From Chelatococcus albus (GTDB lineage Bacteria > Pseudomonadota > Alphaproteobacteria > Rhizobiales > Beijerinckiaceae), in assembly GCF_030067675.1 (NCBI RefSeq), contig NZ_JASJEV010000003.1:1-64000 (forward strand): DNA of 64,000 bases, read 5' to 3'. Under the pieces are notes generated by a model. That model was not told the DNA's origin and did not search any database. It was given only the letters and a program-made list of their open reading frames with translations. Every line of letters starts with the position of its first letter. The stretch's first letter is position 1. Positions 1-8,100 of this stretch are shown piece after piece. The position numbers and the translations under genes are program-made.

Positions 1-231
1 CGCGCGGTCTTGCGCGGGGTCTTTCGCGCACGGCGGGCATTTGCGCCGCGCTCGGCGCGGACTATAGCCGGTGGCGGCGGCTCCGGCGGCGGCGGCTCCG
101 GCGGCGGCGGCTCCGGTGGCGGTGGCTCCGGCGGCGGTGGCTCCGGCGGCGGCGGTCACGGCGGCGGCGGTCACGGCGGCGGCGGTCACGGCGGCGGCGG
201 TCACGGCGGCGGGTCCGGCGGCAAGGGCTGA
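1..231 (+). CDS. C-terminal part of a Gly-Ser/Gly-His repeat protein (5' end outside window or TTG start at 10)
   Basis: The frame is open from the left edge to the TGA at 229-231, so this is probably the tail of a longer gene; a TTG at position 10 could also start a 73-residue protein. An Arg-rich stretch (about 20 residues) is followed by five GGGGS units, four GGGGH units and a short GGGS-GGKG end. Such tails are flexible and disordered, and the His residues could bind metal, but no function can be assigned. The Gly codons vary (GGC/GGT), so this is not an exact DNA copy of one unit. No recognisable domain is visible in the part inside the window. Confidence 0.45.
   Translation, partial: RAVLRGVFRARRAFAPRSARTIAGGGGSGGGGSGGGGSGGGGSGGGGSGGGGHGGGGHGGGGHGGGGHGGGSGGKG
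70..204 (+). repeat. 15-bp tandem repeat coding GGGGS x5 then GGGGH x4
   Basis: Nine consecutive 15-bp units encode Gly4 plus one variable residue. The variable residue is Ser (TCC) in the first five units and His (CAC) in the last four. The units differ at third codon positions, which suggests slippage or unequal crossover followed by drift. Copy number is likely to vary between strains. Confidence 0.9.
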
Positions 232-835
232 CGGCCGCGCGGCGGCCGGACTTGAGCCGCCTCGCCTCTCGGCCTTCGCCGAACGCGGTCCTTGGACCGA
301 TCGGTCGGCAGACTGCGGATACGGCCGGCACCGGCCGTATCCCCTTGCCGGTTCCTGGTCCTCCAGGCCTTCTGCAGCCAGTGCGACTGGTGCATCTCGC
401 TTCCGTTACTGGAAGTCGACTATTCCGCCCTTCCATCGCAGTTGCGAAGGCCGGCCATCCTCTTGAACAGGCAAGTATTCTGGGCCGCGACCGGGCAGGT
501 CCGGAGCCTGGATTTCCGGCAGCCTGACGGCCGCAGCGCCCCGGCTTTCGGTGGTCGAACCGCACAAGCGCTGAACATGCTACCGCGTCCAGCTCGCCGA
601 TAATGAGTTCGAACTAATCACAGACCTTCCTCATATACCATATCCGCTATAAATATTCCGCTTCCGAAGTCGCTGACTATACGGCGCTTCCAAAATAACC
701 AGGTCCGTTCAACCGATGCGCCCGCTCTGCGCGGCTGCACCGGGCGTATTTCTTTGGTCGACGGGTCGCAATTCACGACCAACTGCGCCTCAGCGCGGAC
801 GGATAATCCCTCGAACCCAGCTTTGGGAGGACGTC
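232..835. other. Intergenic region: hairpin, then AT-rich promoter region for the curlin-like gene
   Basis: No convincing gene is seen. Open frames here are overlapping, arginine/proline-rich and without ribosome binding sites. Positions 232-600 are GC-rich and hold the inverted repeat at 317-342. Positions about 600-705 are clearly AT-richer, with a perfect 10-bp palindrome AGTTCGAACT at 606-615 and TATAAA-like sequence near 650. They probably carry the promoter of the gene starting at 836. Confidence 0.5.
317..342. terminator. Perfect 12-bp inverted repeat, possible terminator or operator
   Basis: GGATACGGCCGG (317-328) and its exact reverse complement (331-342) are separated by only CA, so as RNA the hairpin would have a 10-bp stem and a 6-nt loop. 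It lies 86 bp after the upstream stop codon. No T tract follows, so it is not a canonical intrinsic terminator; a palindromic protein-binding site is equally possible. Confidence 0.4.
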
Positions 836-2173
836 ATGCCGGTGAACAACAACGACACCTACAACGTCAACCAAGCCAACGGCCTGAACGATTCCGACAT
901 CGACCTCAACGTCGCAACGGTCACCCAGCTCGGCATCGGCAACTTCGCCGGCGCCATCCAGGGCGTGAACAGCGGCGGCAACACACAGGGCAACGCCTCG
1001 GCGATCTTTGACACGGGAGGGACCGGCGGCCTGCTGAACGACAATGACGACTATCAGGTCGGCCAGCAGAACCTGATGAACGACGCTGACGGGAATCTCA
1101 ACCTCGCCAATATCGGGCAGGCAGGCTTCGTGAACTTCGCCGGAGTTCATCAACACACGACGAGCGGCAACAACGATCAGACGAACATCTCGAGCATCGA
1201 GGACAGCGGCGGAGGATTCGGTTTCCTGAACAACAACGATGACTATCACGTCAACCAGTTCAACGGCCTGCTCGACAGCGACCAGAACATCAATGCCGCG
1301 CAGATCGGGCAGATCGGCCTCGCCAATCTGGCCGGGGTCGCCCAAGACACCGACAGCGGCGGCAACACCCAGAACAACACCTCCACCATCGACGACGGCG
1401 GCCTGTATCTGGGGGCGTTCAACGGCAATGATTCCTATCATGTCGGGCAGCAGAACAACCTGTTCGACCAGGATGCCAACGGCAATGGCGCCGGCATATA
1501 CCAGTTCGGCATTCACAACTTCGCCGGCGTCCTGCAGAGCATCGACAGCGGTGGCAACAGTCAGGGCAACAGCTCGACGATCGCCGACTACGGCGGCGGC
1601 TTCGGGTTCGGCAACGGCAATGACACCTATGCGGTGAACCAGTTCAACGGTCTGCTCGACAGCGACCACAACACCAGCATCGGGCTGATCGGTCAGGCAG
1701 GCATCGGCAACATCGCCGGCGTCGACCAGGTGACGTGGAGCGGCGGCAACGACCAGAGCAACACGTCGAACATCGCTGACCTCGGCTTCGGCTGGGGCGT
1801 CGCGAGCAACAACGATCACTACACGGTCGGCCAGTCGAACATCATGTTCGACAACGACATCAACACGAATGTCGGCATCGTGGCGCAGCTCGGCGTCGGC
1901 AACTCGGCCTTCATCGACCAGGACATCTGGAGCGGCGGCAACAGCCAGAGCAACTCCTCCACGATCTACGACACGGGAGGCTCCGGCTTCTTCAGCAACA
2001 ACGACACCTATGACGTGACGCAGGCAAACTACCTGAACGACCAGGACGCCAACGCCAACGCCTCCGTCGCCGCCCAGGTCGGTCTCGGCAACTTCGCCGG
2101 CTTCATCCAGGACATCGACAGCGGCGGCAACACGCAAGGCAACGTCAGCACCATTACCGATCTCGGCGCCTGA
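836..2173 (+). CDS. Curlin-like repeat protein, likely type I secreted structural protein
   Basis: A 445-residue protein made almost wholly of seven imperfect repeats of about 64 residues. Each repeat reads roughly NNNDxYxVxQxNxLxDxDxN, then QxGxxNxAGxxQ, then SGGNxQxNxSxIxD. The QxGxxNxAxxxQ part matches the curlin (CsgA) strand-turn-strand signature, so a beta-solenoid or amyloid-like fold is likely (inference). There is no N-terminal signal peptide, which fits export by the ABC exporter encoded at 4148. There are no RTX GGxGxD nonapeptides. The start at 836 is chosen because GGGAGG lies 7-8 bp upstream and the first repeat begins four residues in; an in-frame upstream start at 716 has no such site. 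It is Asn/Asp/Gly-rich and low in Lys/Arg, so acidic. The exact role (matrix fibre, adhesin) is inferred. Confidence 0.75.
   Translation: MPVNNNDTYNVNQANGLNDSDIDLNVATVTQLGIGNFAGAIQGVNSGGNTQGNASAIFDTGGTGGLLNDNDDYQVGQQNLMNDADGNLNLANIGQAGFVNFAGVHQHTTSGNNDQTNISSIEDSGGGFGFLNNNDDYHVNQFNGLLDSDQNINAAQIGQIGLANLAGVAQDTDSGGNTQNNTSTIDDGGLYLGAFNGNDSYHVGQQNNLFDQDANGNGAGIYQFGIHNFAGVLQSIDSGGNSQGNSSTIADYGGGFGFGNGNDTYAVNQFNGLLDSDHNTSIGLIGQAGIGNIAGVDQVTWSGGNDQSNTSNIADLGFGWGVASNNDHYTVGQSNIMFDNDINTNVGIVAQLGVGNSAFIDQDIWSGGNSQSNSSTIYDTGGSGFFSNNDTYDVTQANYLNDQDANANASVAAQVGLGNFAGFIQDIDSGGNTQGNVSTITDLGA
845..2150 (+). repeat. Seven tandem ~192-bp coding repeats
   Basis: Repeat units begin near 845, 1036, 1230, 1420, 1611, 1806 and 1995, each marked by an N-N/G-N-D-x-Y-x-V-x-Q start. 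Units alternate between VNQ(F/A)NGLLDSD-like and VGQ(Q/S)NxxxDxD-like openings. This suggests that a two-repeat unit was also duplicated. Confidence 0.85.
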
Positions 2174-2188
2174 CCTGGCACGCCGACT

Positions 2189-2273
2189 CCGGCGGATGGC
2201 GCCCATCCGCCGGCGTTCGGTGAGGCGCGATCGCCAGATCGCGCAGCACGGAGCGGACCCGCCGCACGGCGGG
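2189..2273 (+). terminator. Three consecutive hairpins after the curlin-like gene
   Basis: Three inverted repeats lie between the two secreted-protein genes. CCGGCGGATGG/CCATCCGCCGG is at 2189-2213 with a 3-nt centre. GCGCGAT/ATCGCGC is at 2225-2244 with a 6-nt loop. CCCGCC/GGCGGG is at 2258-2273 with a 4-nt loop. None is followed by a T run. Such clusters commonly cause partial termination or protect the upstream mRNA 3' end, so the first gene would be made in excess over the exporter genes (inference). Confidence 0.6.
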
Positions 2274-2301
2274 CCCGCCCTTCTCGGATAAGGGCCGAGC
2301 C

Positions 2302-4083
2302 ATGCCACACGATCGCCTGTCCGAACTCCTCTGGAATTACCTTCGTGTGCACGAGCGCAGTCCCGCGATGACGAAGGCGACGGACGACGGCGCCGCCCAC
2401 AGGACGTCGACAGAGGCGGAAATCGTCCAGATCGGCCCCGATCCGAGCAGCAAGCCGGCGACCGCAGAGGACGGACCGACAGGCCCGGAACCGCTCGCGA
2501 TCGAGACCCAGCCCTTCCTCGACGGCTTGCACCTTCTGCCCGGATCGCCCGACCTTCCCGCGCCGGGTTTCTTCCAGGTCTCGGCAGGCCGGGAACTGGC
2601 GCAGCCGATCGCGAGCGCCACGCATCCCGCCCCCGGCGCGGGCTCCTCTCCGCCTCATCTCGTGCCCTCGCAGGGGCGGGGCGAACACGGAAGGGAAAAT
2701 GACGGCTGGGAGAGAGGGATCAACGCCCCCGCCCCCCAGGGGCAGTCGCCCGCCGCCCTGGGCGCCGGCGATCAGGTGACATCGCATGGCCCCGCGCCCA
2801 TCTCGCAGGTGATCCAAAGCGGCGGCAACCTGCAGCTCAATGAACTGATCATCCAGCTGGCGCCCCATCTCGACGGAGCCGCCCTCGGCAACACGACCAT
2901 GCCGGCCGCCGACGTCCAGGCGCTGTCCGCCGACCTCTGGACGCTGGCCGAGCCGGGACACACGCCGGGATTGGAGATCGACAGGATCGCCGGCGACTAC
3001 GCGTCCATCGTAGACGTCTCGCAGTCGAACATCATGTTCGACGAAGACCAGAACCTGCAGGCGGCCCTCGCGTTCCTCGATCCCGCTGATGCCGCGCTCC
3101 TCGGCCAGGCAACGGTCAGCGGCTCCAACAGCCTCGTCAATGAGGCCATCCTGCACACCGGGATGCAATACGACATCATCGCAGTGATGGGCAATTACTA
3201 CGAATACAATATAATCATACAGATAAACCTAATCATTGACCAGGATCTGAACGCACTGCTCCTCACCGGGGACGGCGAGCCCGGCTCAGGCTCGGCCGAA
3301 GGGGGGCAGGGCCTCGCCTCCGGCGGCAACGTCCAGTCGAACGACGCCGCCATCGTCGACAGCAACAGCGGCGGCGGCCTCCAGCTCGTCGGCGGGCAGT
3401 ACAGCGAGGTGTTCCTGGCGTCGCAGACATCGCTGATCCGCGACGGGGATCTCAACAGCATCCTCGCAGATCTCGGACCGCAGAGCCTCTTCGCCACGAT
3501 GAATGCCAGTTTCGTGACGAGCGGCGGCAACACACAGACGAACCGCGGCCGCTTCGGGAGCGAAGAGGTCGCCCCGGGCGAGCCGCAGGTCGATCTCGCC
3601 AAGGGCCTCGGGCGGGGCGCCGTTCTCGAGATGCAGGACAACCTCGGGCGGCCGCTGCGCGCCCTCTTCGTCGACGGCGACTATTACGACGTCAACATGA
3701 TCGTCCAGATCAACATCCTGAAGGACGGCGACATCAACGCGGCACGCGCGCAAGGGGGCGGCCGCTCACCGCACGCCCACGGTGACGGCCTTTCAGCCGA
3801 CGGCTTTGTGACCCTCGACTTCGATCAGCTCGTGGATACCGGCCACAACGCGACCGCCAATCACGCCGTGATCATCGACGACAACGGCGGCTTCCAGTTG
3901 ATGATCGTGGGCGGCAACTACGTCGAGACCAACGTCATTCATCAGGAGAACATCCTGGTGGATGGTGATGCGAACGTTGCCGAGGCCGCGCGGGCTCACC
4001 GGCCGGCTCCGGCCGGCGACGAGATCGACCAGGCGGCGCTGCACCATCACGCCAACGACTTGCTGCACACCCTCTCCGGTTGA
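2302..4083 (+). CDS. Second curlin-like/type I secretion repeat protein
   Basis: A 593-residue protein. The first ~150 residues are a low-complexity Pro/Gly/Ala-rich leader without a Sec signal. The rest carries about five copies of the module also found in the gene at 836, in shifted register: SGGNxQxNxxxI, then GGxYxxxxxIxQxNIxxDxDxN. Examples of the second half are YYDVNMIVQINILKDGD and YVETNVIHQENILVDGD. The tandem order is looser, with longer linkers than in the first protein. Related sequences are, as far as I recall, annotated 'type I secretion protein' in Rhizobiales. ATG 2302 has only a weak AAGGGC upstream; ATG 2368 is an alternative. The gene directly precedes the ABC exporter, so it is probably its substrate, perhaps a minor or anchoring subunit beside the protein at 836. 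Confidence 0.65.
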   Translation: MPHDRLSELLWNYLRVHERSPAMTKATDDGAAHRTSTEAEIVQIGPDPSSKPATAEDGPTGPEPLAIETQPFLDGLHLLPGSPDLPAPGFFQVSAGRELAQPIASATHPAPGAGSSPPHLVPSQGRGEHGRENDGWERGINAPAPQGQSPAALGAGDQVTSHGPAPISQVIQSGGNLQLNELIIQLAPHLDGAALGNTTMPAADVQALSADLWTLAEPGHTPGLEIDRIAGDYASIVDVSQSNIMFDEDQNLQAALAFLDPADAALLGQATVSGSNSLVNEAILHTGMQYDIIAVMGNYYEYNIIIQINLIIDQDLNALLLTGDGEPGSGSAEGGQGLASGGNVQSNDAAIVDSNSGGGLQLVGGQYSEVFLASQTSLIRDGDLNSILADLGPQSLFATMNASFVTSGGNTQTNRGRFGSEEVAPGEPQVDLAKGLGRGAVLEMQDNLGRPLRALFVDGDYYDVNMIVQINILKDGDINAARAQGGGRSPHAHGDGLSADGFVTLDFDQLVDTGHNATANHAVIIDDNGGFQLMIVGGNYVETNVIHQENILVDGDANVAEAARAHRPAPAGDEIDQAALHHHANDLLHTLSG

Positions 4084-4147
4084 CGAGACGCCGGAGGGCC
4101 GACGCCGCGCGGAGAATTCGCGACCAACAGGAGAGGAACGGCCCGGC

Positions 4148-6196
4148 ATGCCGTACGACTGCGCGAGGAATGGCGACATGTACGACGGTCCGACCTCGGA
4201 GCTGGCACCGGCCCGCCCGGATGCAAGCCGCCGGCGCCCCGAATTGCCGCCGCGCATGCCGGTGGCTGCCCGGCCGCCCCTCGAACCTGTCGCGCCGGAC
4301 GAAGCCGGCCCGCCCCCGCCCTCCGGCCCGCATCACGCCGCCGAAACGGAGGGGCAATCGCTCGCCTTCGACCTGCCGGGCCGGCGCGGCGGCGGCGACG
4401 AGATCGTTCCGCCGCGTCCGAAGCCAACTGGCGACTCCCGGCCCCGCCGGCCGCAACGTCCGGGACTGGAGAGCCTGCGCGCGGCCCTGCGCGTGTGCAG
4501 CCAGGGCCTCTTCCACGTGGGCGCCTTCTCCATCGCCATCAACCTGCTGATGCTGACGGTGCCGCTCTATCTCTTCCAGATATCCGACCGCGTTCTCACG
4601 AGCCGCAGCACCGACACCCTCCTGATGCTCTCGCTCATCGCGGTCGGTGCCCTGACGCTGCTGTGCGTTCTCGATGCGCTGCGCCGCTTCGTGCTCACGC
4701 GCGTCGCCATGCAGACGGAAGCCCTGCTCGGCGCTCCGGTGATGACGGCGGCCCTTCGCTCGGCGGACGTGAGCGCCACGCGCGACATCCAGGCACTGCG
4801 CGACCTGCAGCAGGTCCGCTCCTTTGTCACCGGGCCGGTTGTGCTCATCCTGTTCGACGCGCCGATGGCCCCGCTCTACTTCGCCGCCGTCTTCTTCATC
4901 CATCCGACGCTCGGCTTCATCGCCCTCGTCGCGGGCGCCATCCTGCTCTTCATCGCCTGGGTCAACGAGGAGATGACAGCCAAGGACTACGGCGTCGCCA
5001 GCAACCATGCCATGAGGGCGACCGTGCAGGCGGCGGCGCAGGCGCGCAACGCCCAGATCATCAGCGCCATGGGCATGCTGGAGGAGGCGATCCAGCTCTG
5101 GGGCCGGGAGAACGCCGCGTCGATGCGAGCACAGGTTCTCGCCAGCGATCGCAACATCTATCTTGCAGGCCTGTCCCGCTATCTGCGCCTCCTCACACAG
5201 ATCGCGATCCTCGGCACGGGAGCATATCTCGCGCTGGAGGCCCAGGTGACCGGCGGCATGATGATCGCCTCCTCGCTCATTGCCAGCCGGGCGCTCGCAC
5301 CGGCGGAAGGCGCGATCGAAGGTTGGCGCAGCTTCGTGCAGGCCAAGACGTCCTACGACCGCATCAAGACCCTCCTCAACAGCCCGGTCCTTGAGCAGGA
5401 GCGCCTCATCCTGCCGAAGCCGGAGGGACGGCTGACGGTCGAGAGGTTGCTTTACATCCCCCCGGGCACGAAACGCACGGTGCTCAACGGCGTCACCTTC
5501 TCGCTCGCCCCCGGCGACTCGCTCGCCGTCATCGGGCCCTCCGGCGGCGGCAAGTCGACGCTTGCCCGCATGCTCGTCGGATGCATCCTCCCGACCGCCG
5601 GTCACGTCCGCCTTGACTACATGGACCTGCGCAACTGGGACCGCCGCCAGCTCGGCGAGAGTATCGGCTATCTGCCGCAGGACATCGAGCTCTTCCCCGG
5701 CACCATCAAGGCCAACATCGCCCGCATGCGGGAGGACGCCACGGACGAGAGCATCGCCCGAGCCGCGGCCCTCGCCGGCGTGCATGAGATGATCTCGCAG
5801 TTCACGGACGGCTACGAGACGGAGATCGCCGTCGACGGCAGCCCCCTGTCCGGCGGCCAGAAGCAGCAGATCGCACTCGCGCGGGCCTTCTTCGGCGACC
5901 CGCGCCTCATCGTCCTCGACGAACCGAACGCCAATCTCGACACCGTCGGTGAGCGGGCCCTGGCCACAGCCCTCGCTCGCGCGCGGGCGCAGGGCATAAC
6001 CGTCGTACTCGTGACGCAACGTCCGGCCGTCCTGCAGAGCGTCGACAAGATCCTGGTGCTCCGGCAAGGCGTCGTCGCTGCCTTCGGCGAGCGCGAGCAG
6101 ATCCTGCCGCGCCTGACGGGACAGCGCGAGGACGAACTCGGGATCGGCACGGCGAGCCGCGCCCGCTCTCCCGCGACGACACCGGGGGGCCTTTGA
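4148..6196 (+). CDS. Type I secretion ABC transporter, PrtD family (permease plus ATPase)
   Basis: A 682-residue inner-membrane exporter fusing a six-helix transmembrane domain (about residues 115-410) to an ATPase domain. Walker A GPSGGGKST lies near residue 463, the signature LSGGQKQQ near 567 and Walker B LIVLDEPN near 587. No C39 peptidase domain is present, as expected for PrtD-type exporters. The first ~110 residues are a Pro/Arg-rich extension, longer than in typical PrtD (about 580 residues). The H-loop reads VTQRP, with Gln at residue 624 where family members usually have His. The start at 4148 has AGGAGAGG about 11 bp upstream; an in-frame start at 3962 would overlap the previous gene by 120 bp and is less likely. 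It would export the two repeat proteins upstream. Confidence 0.9.
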   Translation: MPYDCARNGDMYDGPTSELAPARPDASRRRPELPPRMPVAARPPLEPVAPDEAGPPPPSGPHHAAETEGQSLAFDLPGRRGGGDEIVPPRPKPTGDSRPRRPQRPGLESLRAALRVCSQGLFHVGAFSIAINLLMLTVPLYLFQISDRVLTSRSTDTLLMLSLIAVGALTLLCVLDALRRFVLTRVAMQTEALLGAPVMTAALRSADVSATRDIQALRDLQQVRSFVTGPVVLILFDAPMAPLYFAAVFFIHPTLGFIALVAGAILLFIAWVNEEMTAKDYGVASNHAMRATVQAAAQARNAQIISAMGMLEEAIQLWGRENAASMRAQVLASDRNIYLAGLSRYLRLLTQIAILGTGAYLALEAQVTGGMMIASSLIASRALAPAEGAIEGWRSFVQAKTSYDRIKTLLNSPVLEQERLILPKPEGRLTVERLLYIPPGTKRTVLNGVTFSLAPGDSLAVIGPSGGGKSTLARMLVGCILPTAGHVRLDYMDLRNWDRRQLGESIGYLPQDIELFPGTIKANIARMREDATDESIARAAALAGVHEMISQFTDGYETEIAVDGSPLSGGQKQQIALARAFFGDPRLIVLDEPNANLDTVGERALATALARARAQGITVVLVTQRPAVLQSVDKILVLRQGVVAAFGEREQILPRLTGQREDELGIGTASRARSPATTPGGL

Positions 6197-6273
6197 GACG
6201 ACAGGGGAAGACTGGCGGAACACAGGCGGGGGCAGTGCCTGTCGCACCCGCGACGCAACGCCGGAGACAGGGC

Positions 6274-7614
6274 ATGGACAAGGCGCTCATCATCGGCGGC
6301 GAATGGTATGCCGACGTGCCGCGCAGCACGCGCGTCCCGGTTGCCATTGGCCTGTTCGCGCTCGTCTTCGGTCTGGCCGGCTTCGGCATATGGGCAAGCC
6401 TTGCCCCCATCGACGGCGCCGTGGTGGCGCCGGGCACCTTCGTCGCGACGGGGCAGAACAAGATCATCCAGCACCTCGAGGGTGGCATCATCAGCGAGAT
6501 CCTCGTGCGCGAGGGCGACGTGGTCGAACCCGGCGCCCCGCTCGTCCGCCTCGACCCGACGGATCCCCAGGCCAACCTGCGCCGCCTGTCCCTGCGCAAC
6601 GACCGCCTCATGGCCATGCAGGCCCGCCTGCGCAGCGAGATCGACGGCAGGACGGACGTCGTCTTCCCCGCCGGCCTCGTCGGCAGGGCGGCCGACGGCG
6701 AGGTGGCGGCGATCATCGCCGGCCAGCGCGACGAATTCGTGGCCCGCCGGGAGCGCGCCCTGAGCGAGGTTGCGATCCTGGAACAGGGGATCGCCGCGCT
6801 GCGCGAGGGTATCGCGGGCAGTCAGGCGCAGCTCAGAGCCGTTGGCCTGCAGCTCGAGCTCGTGGAGCAGGAACTCGCCGGCAAGCTCGAGCTCCTGAAG
6901 AAGGGCTACGTACGCAAGCCCGACGTACTTGCCCTCGAGCGCGCCAGGGCCGGCCTCGAAGGCCAGATCGGCCAGCTCACGGCCGCCATCAGCGATGCCA
7001 AGGAACGCATCGCGCGCGAGCAGCAGAAGATCACGCACGTCAGGTCGCAGCTCGTGCAATCGGCCACGGAGCAGTTGCGCTCCACCGAGGCCGAGCTCGA
7101 CGACGTCAGGGAACGGCTGCGCACGGCGGAGAACGTCCGCGGCCGCGTGTCGATCAATGCACCCGTGAAGGGCATCGTGGTCAAGATGATGGTCCACACG
7201 CCGGGCGGCGTCATCGCACCGGGCAAGGACATCCTCGAACTGCTGCCCATCAACGACGAGCTCATTATCGAGGCGCGTGTGCGGCCCCAGGACATCGACC
7301 GCCTGCACCAAGGCCAGGACGCGCTCGTGCGCCTGACCGCTCTGAACCAGCGCGTGACGCCCATGCTGCCCGGCCGCCTCGTCTACGTATCGGCGGACGC
7401 CCTGCCGGACGACAGGGCCGGTCGCGCGGCACCGACGAGCGCCTATGTGGCGCGCATCGCGCTCGACAAGGCCGAGGCCGCGAAACTCCCCGGCTTCCGC
7501 GCCACGCCCGGCATGCCCGCCGAGATCTTCATCAGGACGGGCGAACGCACCTTCTTCTCCTATCTGCTCAAGCCACTGGTGGACAGCTTCACCCGCGCAT
7601 TCAGGGAACGCTGA
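6274..7614 (+). CDS. Type I secretion membrane fusion protein, HlyD/PrtE family
   Basis: A 446-residue periplasmic adaptor with a short cytoplasmic N-terminus, one transmembrane helix at about residues 22-42, a lipoyl/barrel-sandwich half (GTFVATGQNKIIQHLEGG), a long coiled-coil hairpin (about residues 100-290, rich in Leu/Glu/Gln), and a C-terminal beta-barrel region ending in the family-typical YLLKPL...F..AFRER. It links the ABC protein at 4148 to an outer-membrane TolC-like channel, which is not encoded in this window. ATG 6274 has GGAGACAGGG just upstream. A TTG at 6193 overlapping the previous stop is the alternative. Confidence 0.92.
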   Translation: MDKALIIGGEWYADVPRSTRVPVAIGLFALVFGLAGFGIWASLAPIDGAVVAPGTFVATGQNKIIQHLEGGIISEILVREGDVVEPGAPLVRLDPTDPQANLRRLSLRNDRLMAMQARLRSEIDGRTDVVFPAGLVGRAADGEVAAIIAGQRDEFVARRERALSEVAILEQGIAALREGIAGSQAQLRAVGLQLELVEQELAGKLELLKKGYVRKPDVLALERARAGLEGQIGQLTAAISDAKERIAREQQKITHVRSQLVQSATEQLRSTEAELDDVRERLRTAENVRGRVSINAPVKGIVVKMMVHTPGGVIAPGKDILELLPINDELIIEARVRPQDIDRLHQGQDALVRLTALNQRVTPMLPGRLVYVSADALPDDRAGRAAPTSAYVARIALDKAEAAKLPGFRATPGMPAEIFIRTGERTFFSYLLKPLVDSFTRAFRER

Positions 7615-7834
7615 CCCCATCCTCCGTCCCTTGCGCCCGCGCCGGCAGCAACGGCCGCTCGGCAGGTTCGGAGCGGCGCGCTAGACTGGGGACCTCCGGC
7701 AGCGGGGCGACTGTCAAGCAGGGCGCACAACCCAGGCGCGCCAACCATATCGAGATCAACCACAGATACAGATTATTAATTCACTTCATATACTCGCGTA
7801 TAGCTAATGAGAGAGAATACAAAGCCAGAATAGA

Positions 7835-7851
7835 TCAATCAGCATGATTGA
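7835..7851. promoter_or_regulatory. Inverted repeat TCAATCA-N3-TGATTGA
   Basis: A perfect 7-bp inverted repeat with a 3-bp centre, 250 bp upstream of the LuxR-type start codon. It shares its half-site core with the repeat at 7870-7892. It is likely a transcription-factor site rather than a terminator, because it is AT-rich and lies in a promoter region. Confidence 0.45.
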
Positions 7852-7869
7852 CTTTCTCGAACTGAACGA

Positions 7870-7892
7870 TTTGATTCTATAGAACAATCAAA
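7870..7892. promoter_or_regulatory. Inverted repeat TTTGATT-N9-AATCAAA
   Basis: A perfect 7-bp inverted repeat with a 9-bp spacer, 18 bp downstream of the neighbouring palindrome. The two together look like a double binding site. Confidence 0.45.
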
Positions 7893-8100
7893 CTTTAATC
7901 CCGATGAAACTCTTGTCCAGTAAATATATGTAAACAAATGTATTGCCCCCGGAAGTAACCATCGCACTTTCTTGCAATTTGTGAAAAATGCGTGTAAATT
8001 TGATCTCTCATGGGATGGCGATCTCGGCTGCATGAATTGCGGCCGTTTTACCCATGACACAAGGAGAACGGGCAGGCCTCTGAAAGACGGGGAGTGCGTC

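Larger units (their letters stand above)
7615..8100. promoter_or_regulatory. AT-rich regulatory region before the LuxR-type gene
   Basis: Positions about 7750-8030 are strikingly AT-rich against the flanking GC-rich DNA and hold no credible gene. Two inverted repeats with a common TGATT core lie here. TCAATCA-GCA-TGATTGA is at 7835-7851, and TTTGATT-N9-AATCAAA is at 7870-7892. They are candidate operators for the regulator encoded at 8101 or for another factor (inference). Confidence 0.55.

Noticed and set aside
70-204. Synthetic (G4S) linker contamination
   Set aside because: Codon use varies between units, the array changes to Gly4His, and the flanking sequence is continuous with native GC-rich DNA.
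773-2308. A 511-codon minus-strand frame opposite the curlin-like gene
   Set aside because: Its Val/Ala/Asp repeats simply mirror the repeat gene on the + strand; there is no ribosome binding site or known motif.
836-4083. RTX toxin or protease substrates for the type I system
   Set aside because: No GGxGxDxUx nonapeptide repeats, no serralysin zinc motif, and the repeats fit the curlin-like pattern instead.
3935-6247. A 770-codon minus-strand frame opposite the ABC exporter
   Set aside because: Antisense shadow; the + strand carries Walker A, signature and Walker B motifs.
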